The position numbers were made by a program, and so were the translations under genes. This document shows, one piece after another, positions 42,601 to 49,759 of a stretch of DNA of 64,000 bases; within the stretch, counting starts at the first letter, position 1, and each line of letters starts with the position of its first letter. The notes below the pieces were generated by a model, which did no database searches, had not been told where the DNA came from, and saw only the letters and a program-made list of their open reading frames with translations. This DNA comes from an uncultured Paracoccus sp. (GTDB lineage Bacteria; Pseudomonadota; Alphaproteobacteria; Rhodobacterales; Rhodobacteraceae), in assembly GCF_947487305.1 (NCBI RefSeq), contig NZ_CANKWH010000002.1, positions 1 through 64,000 on the forward strand. Reading direction: 5' to 3'.

Positions 42601-43093
42601 GCATGGCGCGGTGAACGGCGGTGCGGATCACCGGCTCGCCCAATCGTTTCACCGCGTTCCTCAGATGCCCGGCAATGCCGGGGCTTTCATTGCCGCGCAG
42701 CACCTTGCCGGTCAGCATCAGGGCCCAGGTCGAGGCATTGACCAGCGAGGAAGCCGACTTGCCCAGATGCTGCCCCCATTCCGAGGGCGCGATCTTGTCC
42801 TCGATCAACTCATCCATGGTCTCGGCATCGGGCACGCGCAGCAGCGCCTCGGCCAGACACATCAGCGCCACGCCCTCGTCGGTCGACAGGCCATATTCGG
42901 CCAGAAACACCTCCATCAGCCCCGGATCGTCGCCTGCTCGAATGTCGCGGACCAGCGTGGCGGTGGTGGCATCGATGCGGGCGCGGGCGGCGGCATCGGG
43001 GCCATAATCCGCGATCAGCGCGGTGATGGCCGCGGTCTCGTCGGCGTTGTGCGCCTTGCGCATCGCTTGGCGGTTCGGGTCTCTCTGGGCCAT
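39656..43093 (-). CDS. putA: Bifunctional proline dehydrogenase / P5C dehydrogenase
   Basis: This 1145-aa protein oxidises proline to glutamate in two steps. The N-terminal half is the FAD-dependent proline dehydrogenase barrel (ISIKLSALHPRYEEGQRDR, RLVKGAYWDTEIKRAQ, FATHNAHS). The second half is an aldehyde dehydrogenase with the catalytic Cys in SAGQRCSALR and the Glu in AETGGLNAMV. A C-terminal PutA-type domain follows. The N-terminus has no ribbon-helix-helix DNA-binding domain as in E. coli PutA, so it is an enzyme only. GGAGGACGCC precedes the start at 43093. No PutR-type regulator is adjacent. Confidence 0.96.
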   Translation of the reverse strand: MAQRDPNRQAMRKAHNADETAAITALIADYGPDAAARARIDATTATLVRDIRAGDDPGLMEVFLAEYGLSTDEGVALMCLAEALLRVPDAETMDELIEDKIAPSEWGQHLGKSASSLVNASTWALMLTGKVLRGNESPGIAGHLRNAVKRLGEPVIRTAVHRAMREMGQQFVLGETVKDAIRRGRERVGKGFTYSYDMLGEAARTEADARAYTAAYEGAIAALAAQAKSDDIRANPGISIKLSALHPRYEEGQRDRVMAELVPIVLRLARAAKAANMGLNIDAEEADRLELSLDVIEAVLSDPSLAGWDGFGVVVQAYGKRAPHVIDWLEALAERLDRRIMVRLVKGAYWDTEIKRAQVEGLEGFPVWTHKTATDVAWICSARKLLASPRIYPQFATHNAHSAAAVLDLAGEDKDWEFQRLHGMGEALHDLLHDRYGTRCRIYAPVGAHEDLLAYLVRRLLENGANSSFVNRIVDTDVPPEEVAPDPFIEWQKVAGQPARGVRAPQALFGSRMNSRGFDLRDPETLALIDAERGKWADHQWQGGPLLAVAGDEAGRVGEDVVNPARPGDHVGRIALSSDADIAGALGAAAIWDATPETRAAVLIRAADLYEAHHAELFALIAREAGKSLADCVAELREAVDFLRYYAGFATADAPRGVITCISPWNFPLAIFTGQIAAALAAGNGVLAKPAETTSLIAWRATQLLHEAGVPVHALQLLPGPGRQVGTALSSDPRVAGVCFTGSLPTAQAINRAMAENLAPDAPLIAETGGLNAMVVDSTALPEQAVRDILASAFQSAGQRCSALRILYVQEDVADKVLTMLHGAMDELRMGDPWHLETDVGPVISAGARKGIDDHVSAARSDGRILHRLKPPSRGHFVPPVTIRVSGIEAIEKEIFGPVLHVARFKAEDLDRVIAAINGSGYGLTFGLHTRIDDRVEHIDRHIHVGNLYVNRNQIGAIVGSQPFGGEGLSGTGPKAGGPHYVPRFRAAGHHHGADDRPEADSELVRDQLKRAKTDIDTPRETTLLPGPTGESNRLTSHARGTILCLGPDTGAQAAIATAAGCAAVEVTGRLLPGALSSLSGMAVVAYDGSEEMARAYRIALAGREGPIIPLAGSAELAGYAVLERHLCVDTTASGGNASLLAAAE

Positions 43094-43199
43094 GGCGTCC
43101 TCCGGCACGGGCATTCCCTCACGCTAGCGCGTGATCGGCCCGGTTGCACAGGGGGATTTGCGGGTCTATCTGCTGGGTCAGGATAGAGAAAGGCCCGCC

Positions 43200-43364
43200 A
43201 TGATCGTTATCGCCGCCCTTGTCATCGGAGCCCTGATCGGCTGGCGCCGCGCGGGACGCCTGAAGGGCAACCGCATGGACCGGCTGCAATATGCGGCAGC
43301 CCATGCCTTGGGCTTCGCGGCGCTTGGCGTCCTCGCCACCGTCATCATCGACCGGATGATCTGA
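43200..43364 (+). CDS. Small membrane protein of unknown function
   Basis: This 54-aa protein (MIVIAALVIGALIGWRRAGR...) has two hydrophobic helices joined by a basic loop (RRAGRLKGNRMDR). The ATG at 43200 has AGAAAGG upstream. Its stop overlaps the start of the VWA gene (TGATG), which makes translational coupling likely and supports that it is real. I know no function for it. Confidence 0.75.
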   Translation: MIVIAALVIGALIGWRRAGRLKGNRMDRLQYAAAHALGFAALGVLATVIIDRMI

Positions 43365-44545
43365 TGCTGACCCCCTTCCTCGACAGCCTGCGCCGCCACG
43401 GCGTTCCGGTCAGCCTGAGGGAGTATCTGGACCTGCTGGCGGGGCTCGAGGCCGGGGTGACCGGCTGGACCGTGGACGGCTTCTACCATTTCGCCCGCAC
43501 CGCGCTGGTCAAGGACGAGCGGCATATCGACCGCTTCGACCGAGCCTTTGCCGCCTCCTTCGCGGGGCTGGAAAACCTGCCGCTGGAGGCGCTGGTCAGC
43601 GAGACCACCCTGCCCCGCGAATGGCTGGAAAAGCTGGCCGAGAAGCTGCTGACCGACGAGGAGAAGGCCGCCGTCGAAGCGGCTGGCAGCTTCGAGGAGC
43701 TGATGAAGCGCCTGCGCGAGCGGCTGGCCGAGCAGCAGAAGCGCCATCAGGGCGGCAACAAATGGATCGGCACCGCCGGCACCTCGCCCTTCGGCGCCTA
43801 TGGCTACAACCCCGAGGGCGTGCGCATCGGCCAGCACGAAAGCCGCCATCGCCGCGCGGTGAAGGTCTGGGACAAGCGCGAGTTCCGCGATTTCGATGAC
43901 GGGGTGGAACTGGGCACCCGCAACATCAAGGTGGCGCTGAAGCGACTGCGCAACTGGGCGCGCCACGGTGCCGCCGAGGAGTTGGACCTGCCGGCCACCA
44001 TCCGCGCCACCACCGATCACGGTTATATCGACGTGCAGACCCGGCCCGAGCGCAGGAATGCGGTCAAGGTGCTGCTGTTTCTCGATGTCGGCGGCTCGAT
44101 GGACGACCACACGCGGCTGGTGGATGAACTGTTCAGCGCCGCGCGGGCCGAGTTCAAGCATATGGAACATTACTACTTCCACAATTGTCTCTACGAGGCG
44201 GTGTGGAAGGACAATCGCCGCCGCTGGAACGAGCAGATTCCGACCTGGGACCTGCTGCACCGCTTTGGCCGCGACTACAAATGCATCTTCGTCGGCGATG
44301 CGTCGATGTCGCCCTACGAGATCGCCATGCCGGGCGGCGCCAACGAGCATTGGAACCCCGAATCCGGGCAGGTCTGGCTGAACCGCGTCGCCGAGACCTG
44401 GCCCGACCATGTCTGGCTGAACCCGGTGCCCGAGGCGCATTGGCGTCACACCCAGTCGATCGGGATGATCCGGCAGATCTTCGAGAACCGGATGATGCCG
44501 CTGACGCTGGAGGGGCTGACGCAGGCCATGCGGGTGCTGGGGTGA
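43364..44545 (+). CDS. VWA-domain protein (CoxE2-like)
   Basis: This 393-aa protein has an N-terminal CoxE-like helical region (MLTPFLDSLRRHGVPVSLRE), a charged middle segment and a C-terminal VWA domain with the metal site as DVGGS at residues 241-245 (a Gly where the canonical DxSxS has Ser). KVWDKREFRDFDDGVELGTR is a family marker. Homologues often work with a MoxR ATPase; none is adjacent here. It is coupled to the small membrane protein upstream and to the DedA gene downstream (GTGA overlap). Confidence 0.88.
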   Translation: MLTPFLDSLRRHGVPVSLREYLDLLAGLEAGVTGWTVDGFYHFARTALVKDERHIDRFDRAFAASFAGLENLPLEALVSETTLPREWLEKLAEKLLTDEEKAAVEAAGSFEELMKRLRERLAEQQKRHQGGNKWIGTAGTSPFGAYGYNPEGVRIGQHESRHRRAVKVWDKREFRDFDDGVELGTRNIKVALKRLRNWARHGAAEELDLPATIRATTDHGYIDVQTRPERRNAVKVLLFLDVGGSMDDHTRLVDELFSAARAEFKHMEHYYFHNCLYEAVWKDNRRRWNEQIPTWDLLHRFGRDYKCIFVGDASMSPYEIAMPGGANEHWNPESGQVWLNRVAETWPDHVWLNPVPEAHWRHTQSIGMIRQIFENRMMPLTLEGLTQAMRVLG

Positions 44546-45129
44546 CGGAGTGGCTCGAGGCGCTGCTGCCGCAATGGGGGCCGTTCCTGCTGGCGGCCTC
44601 GGCTTTCCTCTCCTGCCTGATGGTGCCGCTGCCGACCTCGGCTTTGCTGATCACCGCTGGGGCGCTTGGCGGCACCGGGCATCTGGATCTGCCGATTCTG
44701 GTCGCAGGGGCGTGGCTGGGCGCGGCGGCAGGCGATCTGACCGCCTTTTCGCTGGCCCATCGCCTTGGCCCAAGGCTCGAGGCGATGGGTGGGCGGCGCA
44801 AGGCGCTGTTTGACCGCGCGCGGCAGTTCATCAGCCATCGCGGGCCGCTGGCGGTGTTTCTGGCGCGCTGGCTGATCACGCCGCTCGGCCCGGCCTCGAA
44901 CTATGTCGCCGGGGCCACCGGGATGAAACCCGCGCGCTTCGTGGCCGCCTCTGTGCCCGGCGAATTCCTCTGGGTGGTCAGCCAGATGGGGCTGGGCTAC
45001 GTCTTTTCGCGCGGGTTCCGGGGCGACGCCGAGGCGCTTGGCAAATGCGGCATCGTCATCCTTCTGCTGCTGGGGCTGCTGTGGCTGGCACATCACCTCT
45101 GGCACAGGCACGGTCGGCCAACCATATAG
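44542..45129 (+). CDS. DedA-family membrane protein
   Basis: This 195-aa protein starts at a GTG overlapping the VWA stop. It has about five hydrophobic helices and the DedA-type segments GAWLGAAAGDLTAFSLAHRLG, FLARWLITPLGPASNYVAGATGM and FVAASVPGEFLWV. DedA proteins are lipid scramblases or proton-dependent transporters that recycle lipid carriers. A longer upstream frame lies inside the VWA gene. Confidence 0.88.
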   Translation: MTEWLEALLPQWGPFLLAASAFLSCLMVPLPTSALLITAGALGGTGHLDLPILVAGAWLGAAAGDLTAFSLAHRLGPRLEAMGGRRKALFDRARQFISHRGPLAVFLARWLITPLGPASNYVAGATGMKPARFVAASVPGEFLWVVSQMGLGYVFSRGFRGDAEALGKCGIVILLLLGLLWLAHHLWHRHGRPTI

Positions 45130-45134
45130 GGGAC

Positions 45135-45827
45135 ATGCTCAAGCTGACCCCCCTCCTGCTGCTCGGCCTCTATGTCGCGGCGATGTATTTCTTCTCCGCC
45201 TGGCGGCTGAAGCACGAGCTGAACGAACGCTCGACGCCCCTGAAGCACCCGCGCCTGACGCCGATGCTCGAGCGTTTGGGCAAGGCGATGGACCTGCCGC
45301 CGGTGCAGGCCCATATCTACGAGATCGAGCCGATCAACGGGCTGGCCGCGCCCGATGGCCGCATCTTCCTGACCCGTGGCTTCATCCGCAAACTGGATGC
45401 CTGCGAGGTCTCGGCCGAGGAGCTGGCCTCTGTCATCGCGCATGAACTGGGCCATGTCGCCCGTGGCCATTCCCGCCGCCGCATGGTCGATTTCGCCGGG
45501 CAGAATGCCATTCGTCTGGCGCTGACCGGCATCATCGGGCGCTTCATCCCCTTCATCGGCGCCTGGATCGCCAATCTCGCCGCCGCCGCCGTCGCCGCGC
45601 GGCTGTCGCGTCAGGACGAGTTCGAGGCTGACGAGTTCGCCAGCGCGTTGATGATCAAGGCCGGTATGGGCACCGGGCCGCAGAAATCGCTGTTCCGCAA
45701 GCTCGAAGCCCTGTCGGGTCGGATGGGCGCAGGCGCCCCGGCCTGGCTTCTGTCGCATCCGAAGACCGACCGCCGCATCGCCGCCATCGAGGCGAACGAG
45801 GCCCGCTGGCAGAAACCCAAGGCCTGA
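45135..45827 (+). CDS. M48-family metallopeptidase
   Basis: This 230-aa protein has one N-terminal membrane helix (residues 5-22) and the zinc motif HELGH at residues 103-107, with the third ligand E164 in DEFEADEFA. It is a small Ste24/HtpX-type membrane-bound protease, possibly for membrane-protein quality control. AGGGGAC precedes the ATG at 45135. It is 5 bp after the DedA stop. Confidence 0.92.
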   Translation: MLKLTPLLLLGLYVAAMYFFSAWRLKHELNERSTPLKHPRLTPMLERLGKAMDLPPVQAHIYEIEPINGLAAPDGRIFLTRGFIRKLDACEVSAEELASVIAHELGHVARGHSRRRMVDFAGQNAIRLALTGIIGRFIPFIGAWIANLAAAAVAARLSRQDEFEADEFASALMIKAGMGTGPQKSLFRKLEALSGRMGAGAPAWLLSHPKTDRRIAAIEANEARWQKPKA

Positions 45828-45906
45828 CCGCGCGCCTGCGGCGTGACGCCCCCTTGCCCACTTCCCCCGCTCGCCTATGCTGTCGCTGCAACCGCAAGGG
45901 CCGTTC

Positions 45907-47124
45907 ATGTCGTCACTCCGCCGCCGGGTTCTCTATCTTCCCGGCTATGACCCGCTCCCGCCCCGCCGCTATCGCGAGCTTTACCGCCGCGAGGGCGACC
46001 AGCAGGCGGCGATCTCGGGCTACGCGCTGACCATGGGCGCGCGCAAGGACCGGACCGGCTTTGGCTGGGGTGTGACGGGCGAGTTCCCCGAGGGGCGCAC
46101 GGAAACCGAGATCGAAGTGCTGGTCTGGGCCGATCTGGTGCAGGGCTCGATGGGGCAAGGCATCCTGACCACCTATGGGCAACTTGCGCGCACGGCCTGG
46201 GCCTATATCGGTTCGGGCGCTCTCTTCCGGCTGATGCGACTCAGGCGCGGGCCGGTGATCGCGGCGCTTTATCCGATCGTTGTGCTGGTCTTGCAGCTGC
46301 TGCTGGCGCTGCTGGCCGGCTGGCTTGTCGGCTGGGGCGTGGCGCGTTTCGGCAGCTGGTGGCTGGGACTGCCGGTCATGGCGGGGGTCACATGGGCCGG
46401 GCTCATCGGCTGGCGGCGGCTCGATGGCCGGTTGTTCGCCTATTACCTGATGCATGACTATGCCTTCACCGCGCAGGGCGGAGGCGAATATCCCGAGGCG
46501 CTGGAGGAGCGCATCGCCCGCTTTGCCGACCGCATCGCCGAGGTGCTGGCCGAGGGTTGGGACGAGGTGCTGGTCGTCGGCCACAGCTCGGGCGCCTATC
46601 TGGCGGTCTCGGTTCTGGCCGACCTGATCCGCGATGGCCGGGTGCCGAAGGGCGCGGCCCTGTCGCTGCTGACCTTGGGCCACGTAGTGCCGATGGCGTC
46701 CTTCCTGCCGCGCGCAGAACGGCTGCGCCATGACCTGCGGTTCCTGTCGAACCGCGACGAGATCTTCTGGCTGGACGTGACCGCCCCCGGCGATGCCTGC
46801 AGCTTCGGCCTTTGTGACCCGGTGGCGGTGACAGGGGTGGCGACGCCGGCGCAGAAACACCCGCTGGTGATCTCGGCGGCCTATACCCGGACGCTGTCGC
46901 CGGAAAAGCAGCGGGCGCTGCGCGGGCGCTGGTTCCGGCTGCATTTCCAGTATCTCTGCGCCTTCGACCGCCCCGGAGATTACGACTATTTCGCCATCAC
47001 CGCCGGGCCGCTGACCCTGGCCGAGCGGTTCGCGGGTCGCGCGCCTTCTCCGGGCCGCATCACCACCCCCGCCGGCCCCGGATTGTCTGGCCCCGGATTG
47101 TCAGGCCCCGGGCTGGCCGCATGA
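45907..47124 (+). CDS. Membrane alpha/beta-hydrolase-like protein
   Basis: This 405-aa protein begins MSSLRRRVLYLPGYDPLPPRRYRELYRRE. It has two adjacent hydrophobic helices (about residues 115-165) and then a nucleophile-elbow motif GHSSGAY (GxSxG) in a lipase-like context, VLVVGHSSGAYLAVSVLADL. The catalytic partners are not obvious. The C-terminus ends in three GPGLS-like repeats. AAGGG precedes the ATG at 45907. It overlaps the P450 gene by 4 bp, which suggests a joint pathway; the substrate is unknown. Confidence 0.8.
   Translation: MSSLRRRVLYLPGYDPLPPRRYRELYRREGDQQAAISGYALTMGARKDRTGFGWGVTGEFPEGRTETEIEVLVWADLVQGSMGQGILTTYGQLARTAWAYIGSGALFRLMRLRRGPVIAALYPIVVLVLQLLLALLAGWLVGWGVARFGSWWLGLPVMAGVTWAGLIGWRRLDGRLFAYYLMHDYAFTAQGGGEYPEALEERIARFADRIAEVLAEGWDEVLVVGHSSGAYLAVSVLADLIRDGRVPKGAALSLLTLGHVVPMASFLPRAERLRHDLRFLSNRDEIFWLDVTAPGDACSFGLCDPVAVTGVATPAQKHPLVISAAYTRTLSPEKQRALRGRWFRLHFQYLCAFDRPGDYDYFAITAGPLTLAERFAGRAPSPGRITTPAGPGLSGPGLSGPGLAA
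47074..47118 (+). repeat. Three 15-bp tandem repeats at the end of the hydrolase-like gene
   Basis: Units at 47074-47088, 47089-47103 and 47104-47118 encode GPGLS, GPGLS and GPGLA. The first two differ at one base. They end just before the overlapping P450 start. Confidence 0.9.
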
Positions 47125-48464
47125 TCGCGCCGAAACCCGAGGCCGCCGAGGGGCGCAGCGGTATCCTGCGCCTTGCCCGTGGCTTTCGCCGCGACCTGCT
47201 GTCGGCCCTGCCCGCCCGCTTCTACCACGCCTGGATGGCCGAGTTCCGCAACCCGCTGATCCACAGCTTTCTCTGCAACGACCCCGAACTCGTGCGGCTG
47301 ATCCTGCAAGAGCGGCCCGACGATTTCCCGAAATCGAACCGGCTGCGCGAGGGGCTGGCGCCGCTTCTGGGCAATTCGGTCTTCGTCACCAATGGCGCGG
47401 AATGGCGGTTTCAGCGCCGCATCATCGACCCGGCCTTCGAGGGCGGGCGGCTGCGCGAGGCCTATCCGGCGATCCTCGATGCCGCCCAGTCCGCCGTCGC
47501 CCGCCTGCCCGAGGGCGAGATCGACATCGAACCGCAGGCCAGCCACGCCGCCGCCGATGCCATCTTTCGCACGCTTTTCTCGCTACCGATCGAGCATCAG
47601 GTGGCCTCGCGGGTCTTTGCCGCCTTCCGCGCCCATCAGGACGCGCAACCCATCGTCAACCTCGCCGCGCTGCTGCCCCTGCCGCGCTGGCTGCCCCGCC
47701 CGCATTCCCGCCGCACGCGGGAAACCGCAGCCGAGATTCGCGGGCTGATCGAGGATCTGGTCGCAGCGCGCATGGCGGCGATCCGGGCGGGAACGGCCCC
47801 CGATGATCTGGCCACCAAGATCATGACCACGCCCGACCCCGAGACGGGCCGGACCTTCACCGCGCCCGAGATGGTCGATCAGGTGGCTATCTTCTTCCTG
47901 GCCGGGCACGAGACCAGCGCCTCGGCCCTGGCCTGGTCCCTGTGGCTCTTGGCCGCTAATCCCGACTGGCAGGAAAGGGTGGCGGCTGAATCGATCGCCG
48001 CGCCCGGTTTCAGCGAGATCGGCCAGTTGCGCGCCGCCCGCGCGGTCTTCCGCGAGGCGCTGCGGCTTTATCCGCCGGTGCCGATGATGGTGCGCGAGGC
48101 GACGCGACCCGAGGCGTTCCGGGGCCGCAAGGTGCCGAAGGGCGCGCAGCTGATCCTGTCGCCCTGGCATCTGCAGCGGCATGAACGGATCTGGGACAAC
48201 CCCGACGAGTTCGACCCCGCCCGTTGGGAAACCGAGAATGGCCGCGCCGCCAGCCGCAGCGCCTACCTGCCCTTCTCGGCGGGTCAGCGGGTCTGTCCCG
48301 GTGCCGGTTTCGCGATGATCGAGGGCGTGTTGATGCTGACACTGATCACCCGTGCCTTCCGCCTGTCCCCCGGCAACGTGCGCCCGGTTCCGGTGGCGCG
48401 TTTGACCGTGCGGGGCCGCGATGGCATCCTGATCCGGCTGCAACGACGCGAGGACAGGCCATGA
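47121..48464 (+). CDS. Cytochrome P450
   Basis: This 447-aa protein is a soluble P450 monooxygenase. Visible motifs are the I-helix FLAGHETSASAL, the ExxR motif in FREALRLYPPVPMM, and the heme loop FSAGQRVCPG with the axial ligand C392. Similarity to fatty-acid-type bacterial P450s is plausible, but I cannot name a substrate. The ATG overlaps the upstream hydrolase stop and the next gene overlaps its stop, so the three are one translational unit. No ferredoxin or reductase gene is adjacent. Confidence 0.94.
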   Translation: MIAPKPEAAEGRSGILRLARGFRRDLLSALPARFYHAWMAEFRNPLIHSFLCNDPELVRLILQERPDDFPKSNRLREGLAPLLGNSVFVTNGAEWRFQRRIIDPAFEGGRLREAYPAILDAAQSAVARLPEGEIDIEPQASHAAADAIFRTLFSLPIEHQVASRVFAAFRAHQDAQPIVNLAALLPLPRWLPRPHSRRTRETAAEIRGLIEDLVAARMAAIRAGTAPDDLATKIMTTPDPETGRTFTAPEMVDQVAIFFLAGHETSASALAWSLWLLAANPDWQERVAAESIAAPGFSEIGQLRAARAVFREALRLYPPVPMMVREATRPEAFRGRKVPKGAQLILSPWHLQRHERIWDNPDEFDPARWETENGRAASRSAYLPFSAGQRVCPGAGFAMIEGVLMLTLITRAFRLSPGNVRPVPVARLTVRGRDGILIRLQRREDRP

Positions 48465-48805
48465 GCCGGGATTTCGTCAATGGCCTTTGCGCTGCCCTGC
48501 CGGGGGCGGAAAACTCGGACCCCTGGGGTGGCGGGCATGATTGCTGGAAGGTCGGCGGCAAGATGTTCGCGGTGATCGGAGCGATCAATCAAGCCGTCGC
48601 CGCCAAGACCGACAGCATCGAGACGGCGGAAATGCTGATCGAGGCCGGTCCCGCCCGCCGCGCCGCCTATTTCCACAAAAGCTGGGTGGAACTGCCGCTG
48701 GATGCCGCTGAGGACGAACTGCGCCACCGCATCCTTGCCAGCTATCGCCTCATTCGCGGCGCACTGCCGAAGAAGGTTCAGGCGGGGCTGGACCCCATTC
48801 CCTGA
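48461..48805 (+). CDS. MmcQ/YjbR-family protein
   Basis: This 114-aa protein starts MSRDFVNGLCAALPGAENSDPW and has the family pattern WKVGGKMFAVIG and KSWVELPLDAAEDELRHRI. The YjbR fold resembles DNA-binding proteins, but the function is not established. AGGACAGG precedes the ATG, which overlaps the P450 stop by 4 bp. It ends the 45.9-48.8 kb operon. Confidence 0.88.
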   Translation: MSRDFVNGLCAALPGAENSDPWGGGHDCWKVGGKMFAVIGAINQAVAAKTDSIETAEMLIEAGPARRAAYFHKSWVELPLDAAEDELRHRILASYRLIRGALPKKVQAGLDPIP

Positions 48806-48810
48806 CGGAA

Positions 48811-48835
48811 TGGCCCGCCGCATCGCGACGGGCCA
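48811..48835. terminator. Hairpin between convergent genes, probable bidirectional terminator
   Basis: TGGCCCGCCGC-ATC-GCGACGGGCCA forms an 11-position stem with one mismatch. It sits in the 40-bp gap between two convergent stops. The T-run is weak on both strands, so intrinsic termination is only probable. Confidence 0.5.
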
Positions 48836-48845
48836 AAACCGGTTG

Positions 48846-49262
48846 TCATTCAGCCGGAAGCTGCGAGGCCAGCTGGGCCATCGCGGTTTCCATCTGCTTG
48901 CACATCGCCTCGGGCGTGGTGCTTTGCTGCTTGGCGCCGTCTTCCAGCGTCAGCTCGGTCCCCATCGAGACGACCGTGCCGCCGGCGCCCTTTTCCTCGG
49001 CGGCGTCGCCAAGTGCGACATCACCCGCCGGGATCATGCCCAAGAGCTTCGTCTGCGTGGCCACGGCCTCTTCACCGATGAAGCCCTGCTCGTTGCAATG
49101 CTTCAGCACGCCCAGCTGGTTGCGGGCCGACTGGTACAGCATCTCGGCCTCGGGCGTGCCCGCCTCGGGCATGGCCGGGGTTGCCGGGGTGGCGGTCTGG
49201 GCCTGGGCCGCGCCGTTCAGCATCAGCGCCGCAACGGCGGCCAGATAAATCTTCGAATGCAT
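48846..49262 (-). CDS. Secreted small protein (resembles 'pore-forming ESAT-6 family' annotations)
   Basis: This 138-aa protein starts at 49262 with GGAG upstream. It has a signal peptide (MHSKIYLAAVAALMLNGAAQAQ), an Ala/Pro/Thr-rich linker and a helical domain with NQLGVLKHCNEQGFIGEEAV and TPEAMCKQMETAM, including two Cys. Similar Rhodobacteraceae proteins have been labelled as pore-forming ESAT-6 family, but nothing visible proves pore formation. It is probably periplasmic. It stands alone. Confidence 0.7.
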   Translation of the reverse strand: MHSKIYLAAVAALMLNGAAQAQTATPATPAMPEAGTPEAEMLYQSARNQLGVLKHCNEQGFIGEEAVATQTKLLGMIPAGDVALGDAAEEKGAGGTVVSMGTELTLEDGAKQQSTTPEAMCKQMETAMAQLASQLPAE

Positions 49263-49393
49263 AAACAAACTCCAGTTGCATGAACGTTTCTGCACCTGCA
49301 GCCTAACGTTCTGACGCCGGGCCGCAGCCACCAAATTCGTGATCGGCAAAGAGTTGCGGAATCGCGGAAACCGGCTGAGCCGGGATCAGCCGA

Positions 49394-49750
49394 TCAGCGA
49401 TGCAGCTTGTCGCGCCAGTCGGCTGGCACGCGACCCTCGGGTCCGGGCGCGGGCTGGTCCTCGGGGCGGGCATCGGGCGCGGCCAAGGCGGGGCCGGCAA
49501 ACATCTTGCCGCTGCGATAGTCATAAAACCAGTCTTCGCCCGGCTCGAAGCTTTGCATGACCGGGTGGCCGGTGGCGTGGAAATGCGCGGTGGCGTGCTG
49601 ACTGGGCGAACTGTCACAGCAGCCGACATGGCCGCAGGTGGCGCAGCGGCGCAGGTGGAACCACCAGCCGCCGCTTTCCAGACATTCCTCGCAGCCGGTA
49701 CCACTTGGCGGCACAGAGCTGTCGATCCAGTCGGCGCGATCCTCGGCCAT
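49394..49750 (-). CDS. UBP-type zinc-finger protein
   Basis: This 118-aa protein is almost entirely a UBP zinc finger. C20 and C23 (GCEEC), C36 and C39 (CATCG), C44 and several His in SQHATAHFHATGH form the zinc sites. In eukaryotes this fold binds the ubiquitin C-terminus; bacterial stand-alone forms have no known partner. The stop of the upstream ABC ATPase gene is 9 bp before its start, so it may be the last gene of that operon. Confidence 0.85.
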   Translation of the reverse strand: MAEDRADWIDSSVPPSGTGCEECLESGGWWFHLRRCATCGHVGCCDSSPSQHATAHFHATGHPVMQSFEPGEDWFYDYRSGKMFAGPALAAPDARPEDQPAPGPEGRVPADWRDKLHR

Positions 49751-49759
49751 CTTCCCCCC

